A DNA stretch of 31,414 nt from Phycisphaerales bacterium UBA2218. Lineage in GTDB: Bacteria; Planctomycetota; Phycisphaerae; Sedimentisphaerales; Anaerobacaceae. This document shows, in pieces, positions 30,350 through 31,414 of this stretch. The DNA lies in the NCBI GenBank assembly GCA_002327785.1, contig DCUI01000327.1, forward strand, positions 13,328-44,741, in the 5' to 3' direction. The position numbers and the translations under genes were made by a program. Numbering within the stretch: position 1 is the first letter of the stretch; every line of letters starts with the position of its first letter. A model generated the notes under the pieces. The model was not told where the DNA came from. It ran no database searches and saw nothing but the letters and a program-made list of their open reading frames with translations.

Positions 30350-31140
30350 GGCTTCCCCTGCCAGACAAAGACGTAAAGACACGCGACAGTCAGATAAACC
30401 GCCGCGACGAAAAACCCCGCAAAAGAACCCCCATCGTGAGCGTCGGCGTCCGAAAGCCGCAGCCGCTCGATGAGAACCGCCAGAACCGCCAAAGGAAGGA
30501 CAGGCCATGCGAGGGCCGCGAAGTCCTGAACGGTCGCCCGGGCCGATACCCAATCGCCGGCGACAGCCCGGCCCAGGATGATGCCGGTCGCGGCCAGGAA
30601 TCCGCCCAGCCGAAGGCCCGCTCCGCCCGACCGCTCGACCGTGACCGATTCGCTGATCCCGGTGAGCCACTCGAACAGCGCCCAGAGGCCAAAGAAAGCC
30701 AGCGAGGACAAGCTCGCACTGAACACGACAACCCACCACCCTGGCCCATTACCGACGTTGGCCCCGGCGAAGGAAAAGGTGATTCCTCCGAGGGCCCCCG
30801 CCGTCGCGAAGGCTGCCGCCAGGTTCTGGCGTTCGATCACGTCATCCCGCGGGCGGACGCCGAGGAGACTGAGCCAGAGGGAGCAGAAGCCCACCCACGC
30901 CGCCCCCATCACCGTGTAAAACGTCAGATAGGTCCCGCTTTCGCGGACGTCATCGGCTGCCCACCACCGCAGGACCAGCAAGAGCATCAGGAGGCAGGCA
31001 ATTGGCCCGGCGATGAAGATCGACCGGCCGGCATTGCGGACGACGAGCATCCTGACCCGCACAGCGGCATACCACCAGAACCAGGCGAATGCTGCTACGC
31101 CTATCGAAACCATCAGGATCATGACCTCGTCGCCGGACAT
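30346..31140 (-). CDS. Polytopic membrane protein, unknown, first gene of the ATP-grasp/hypF operon
   Basis: Protein of 264 residues with about seven or eight hydrophobic helices (for example MILMVSIGVAAFAWFWWYAA, IFIAGPIACLLMLLLVL, LTFYTVMGAAWVGFCSLWLS, GWWVVVFSASLSSLAFFGLW, VLPLAVLAVLIERL, FAGFFVAAVYLTVACLYVF). Loops are short and polar, and one contains RPRDDVIERQNL. No transporter or enzyme motif recognised. GSP_synth-family ligases are often encoded beside small membrane proteins, so a shared envelope role is plausible. ATG at 31140 with gaagagg just upstream is preferred; ATG 31227 is an alternative. The stop overlaps the TTG of the ligase gene. Confidence 0.82.
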   Translation of the reverse strand: MSGDEVMILMVSIGVAAFAWFWWYAAVRVRMLVVRNAGRSIFIAGPIACLLMLLLVLRWWAADDVRESGTYLTFYTVMGAAWVGFCSLWLSLLGVRPRDDVIERQNLAAAFATAGALGGITFSFAGANVGNGPGWWVVVFSASLSSLAFFGLWALFEWLTGISESVTVERSGGAGLRLGGFLAATGIILGRAVAGDWVSARATVQDFAALAWPVLPLAVLAVLIERLRLSDADAHDGGSFAGFFVAAVYLTVACLYVFVWQGKP

Positions 31141-31297
31141 CGTCCTCTTCACCCGCTCGAATGGAATCGTGAAGGCCGGCACGGCCTGCAAGCCCCGGCC
31201 ACATATAGACGCCTCAACCGCCGCCATTCTTCACGGGAGGCCCGTCTTCTGCCGGGAATCATACTTGCCTCAACGGAAAATGGCAGAAAAAAATTGC

Positions 31298-31327
31298 TTG
31301 CCTGCGTTCCAGCCCGTGTGGTAACAT
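31298..31327 (+). promoter_or_regulatory. Possible promoter upstream of the tRNA
   Basis: -35 TTGCCT (31298-31303), 18-base spacer, -10 TAACAT (31322-31327) preceded by TGG, an extended -10 pattern. The tRNA starts about 60 bases later. Confidence 0.38.
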
Positions 31328-31390
31328 GATGATCGTGCATTGCCGGTCGCTTGGGGGCTATCCTCGAACGCCCGGCGGCAATTGGACAAC

Positions 31391-31414
31391 GGGGCCATAG
31401 CTCAGTTGGGAGAG
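31391..31414 (+). tRNA. tRNA, probably tRNA-Ala, 5' end only (cut by window edge)
   Basis: ggggccatagctcagttggg followed by agag is a standard tRNA start: acceptor stem GGGGCCA, then TA, then the D-arm GCTCAGTTGGGAGAG. The acceptor sequence fits bacterial tRNA-Ala best; the anticodon lies beyond the window. Confidence 0.85.

Noticed and set aside
30436..31329. 297-codon open frame on the plus strand
   Set aside because: Antisense to the polytopic membrane-protein gene; the product is Arg/Pro/Glu-rich with no motif, and the minus-strand gene is coupled to its neighbour.

Overview
This window is dense bacterial chromosome of high GC content. It most resembles an uncultured, probably anaerobic planctomycete of the Phycisphaerae type. 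That assignment is an inference. It rests on the gene set (K+-dependent membrane pyrophosphatase, ThyX, a homocysteine methyltransferase/MTHFR fusion, Hyp hydrogenase maturation, a DUF11 lipoprotein, a lysine-rich H1-like microprotein), on frequent TTG starts with few strong Shine-Dalgarno sites, and on short dispersed repeats that, from memory, recur in planctomycete genomes. No 16S or other decisive marker is present.

Layout. 1-1575 is the C-terminal part of a membrane pyrophosphatase, closed by a terminator. 1714-4613 carries rsfS, argS and a yjbQ-family gene. 4614-5392 is non-coding with a dispersed-repeat fragment. 5393-7546 holds a YggS-type PLP protein and a SpoIIE-type phosphatase with a receiver-like N-terminus. 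On the minus strand, 8577-7351 encodes a protein whose N-terminus looks like a conserved planctomycete family and whose C-terminus is read from repeats. 8578-9917 is a repeat island. 9918-10550 encodes a small membrane/coiled-coil protein. thyX (10680-11297) and the methyltransferase/MTHFR fusion (11552-13417) are on the minus strand and both use methylene-tetrahydrofolate. A DUF11 lipoprotein (14072-15889) precedes accB-accC (16149-18056). lysA (minus), a 31-residue lysine-rich protein (minus) and nadD (plus) follow.

The right third is built around nickel-iron hydrogenase maturation. hypC-hypD-hypE-hypA-hypB form a tight minus-strand operon (24419 down to 21069) behind a good sigma70-like promoter. 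hypF lies 1.6 kb upstream on the same strand, separated by a plus-strand two-gene cassette: an MNT-type nucleotidyltransferase and a protein with a PD-(D/E)xK-like nuclease pattern. hypF is the last gene of another tightly coupled operon (31140 down to 25993): a polytopic membrane protein, a glutathionylspermidine-synthase-like ATP-grasp ligase, an unrecognised 261-residue protein, then hypF. No hydrogenase structural gene is in the window. The last 24 bases are the 5' end of a tRNA, probably tRNA-Ala.

The items most worth a second look are the ATP-grasp/membrane/unknown operon joined to hypF, the cassette between the two hyp blocks, the family of perfect hairpins with a three-base centre scattered through non-coding DNA and one coding tail, the duplicated segment with a conserved reading frame at 9206-9624, and the 31-residue lysine-rich gene.
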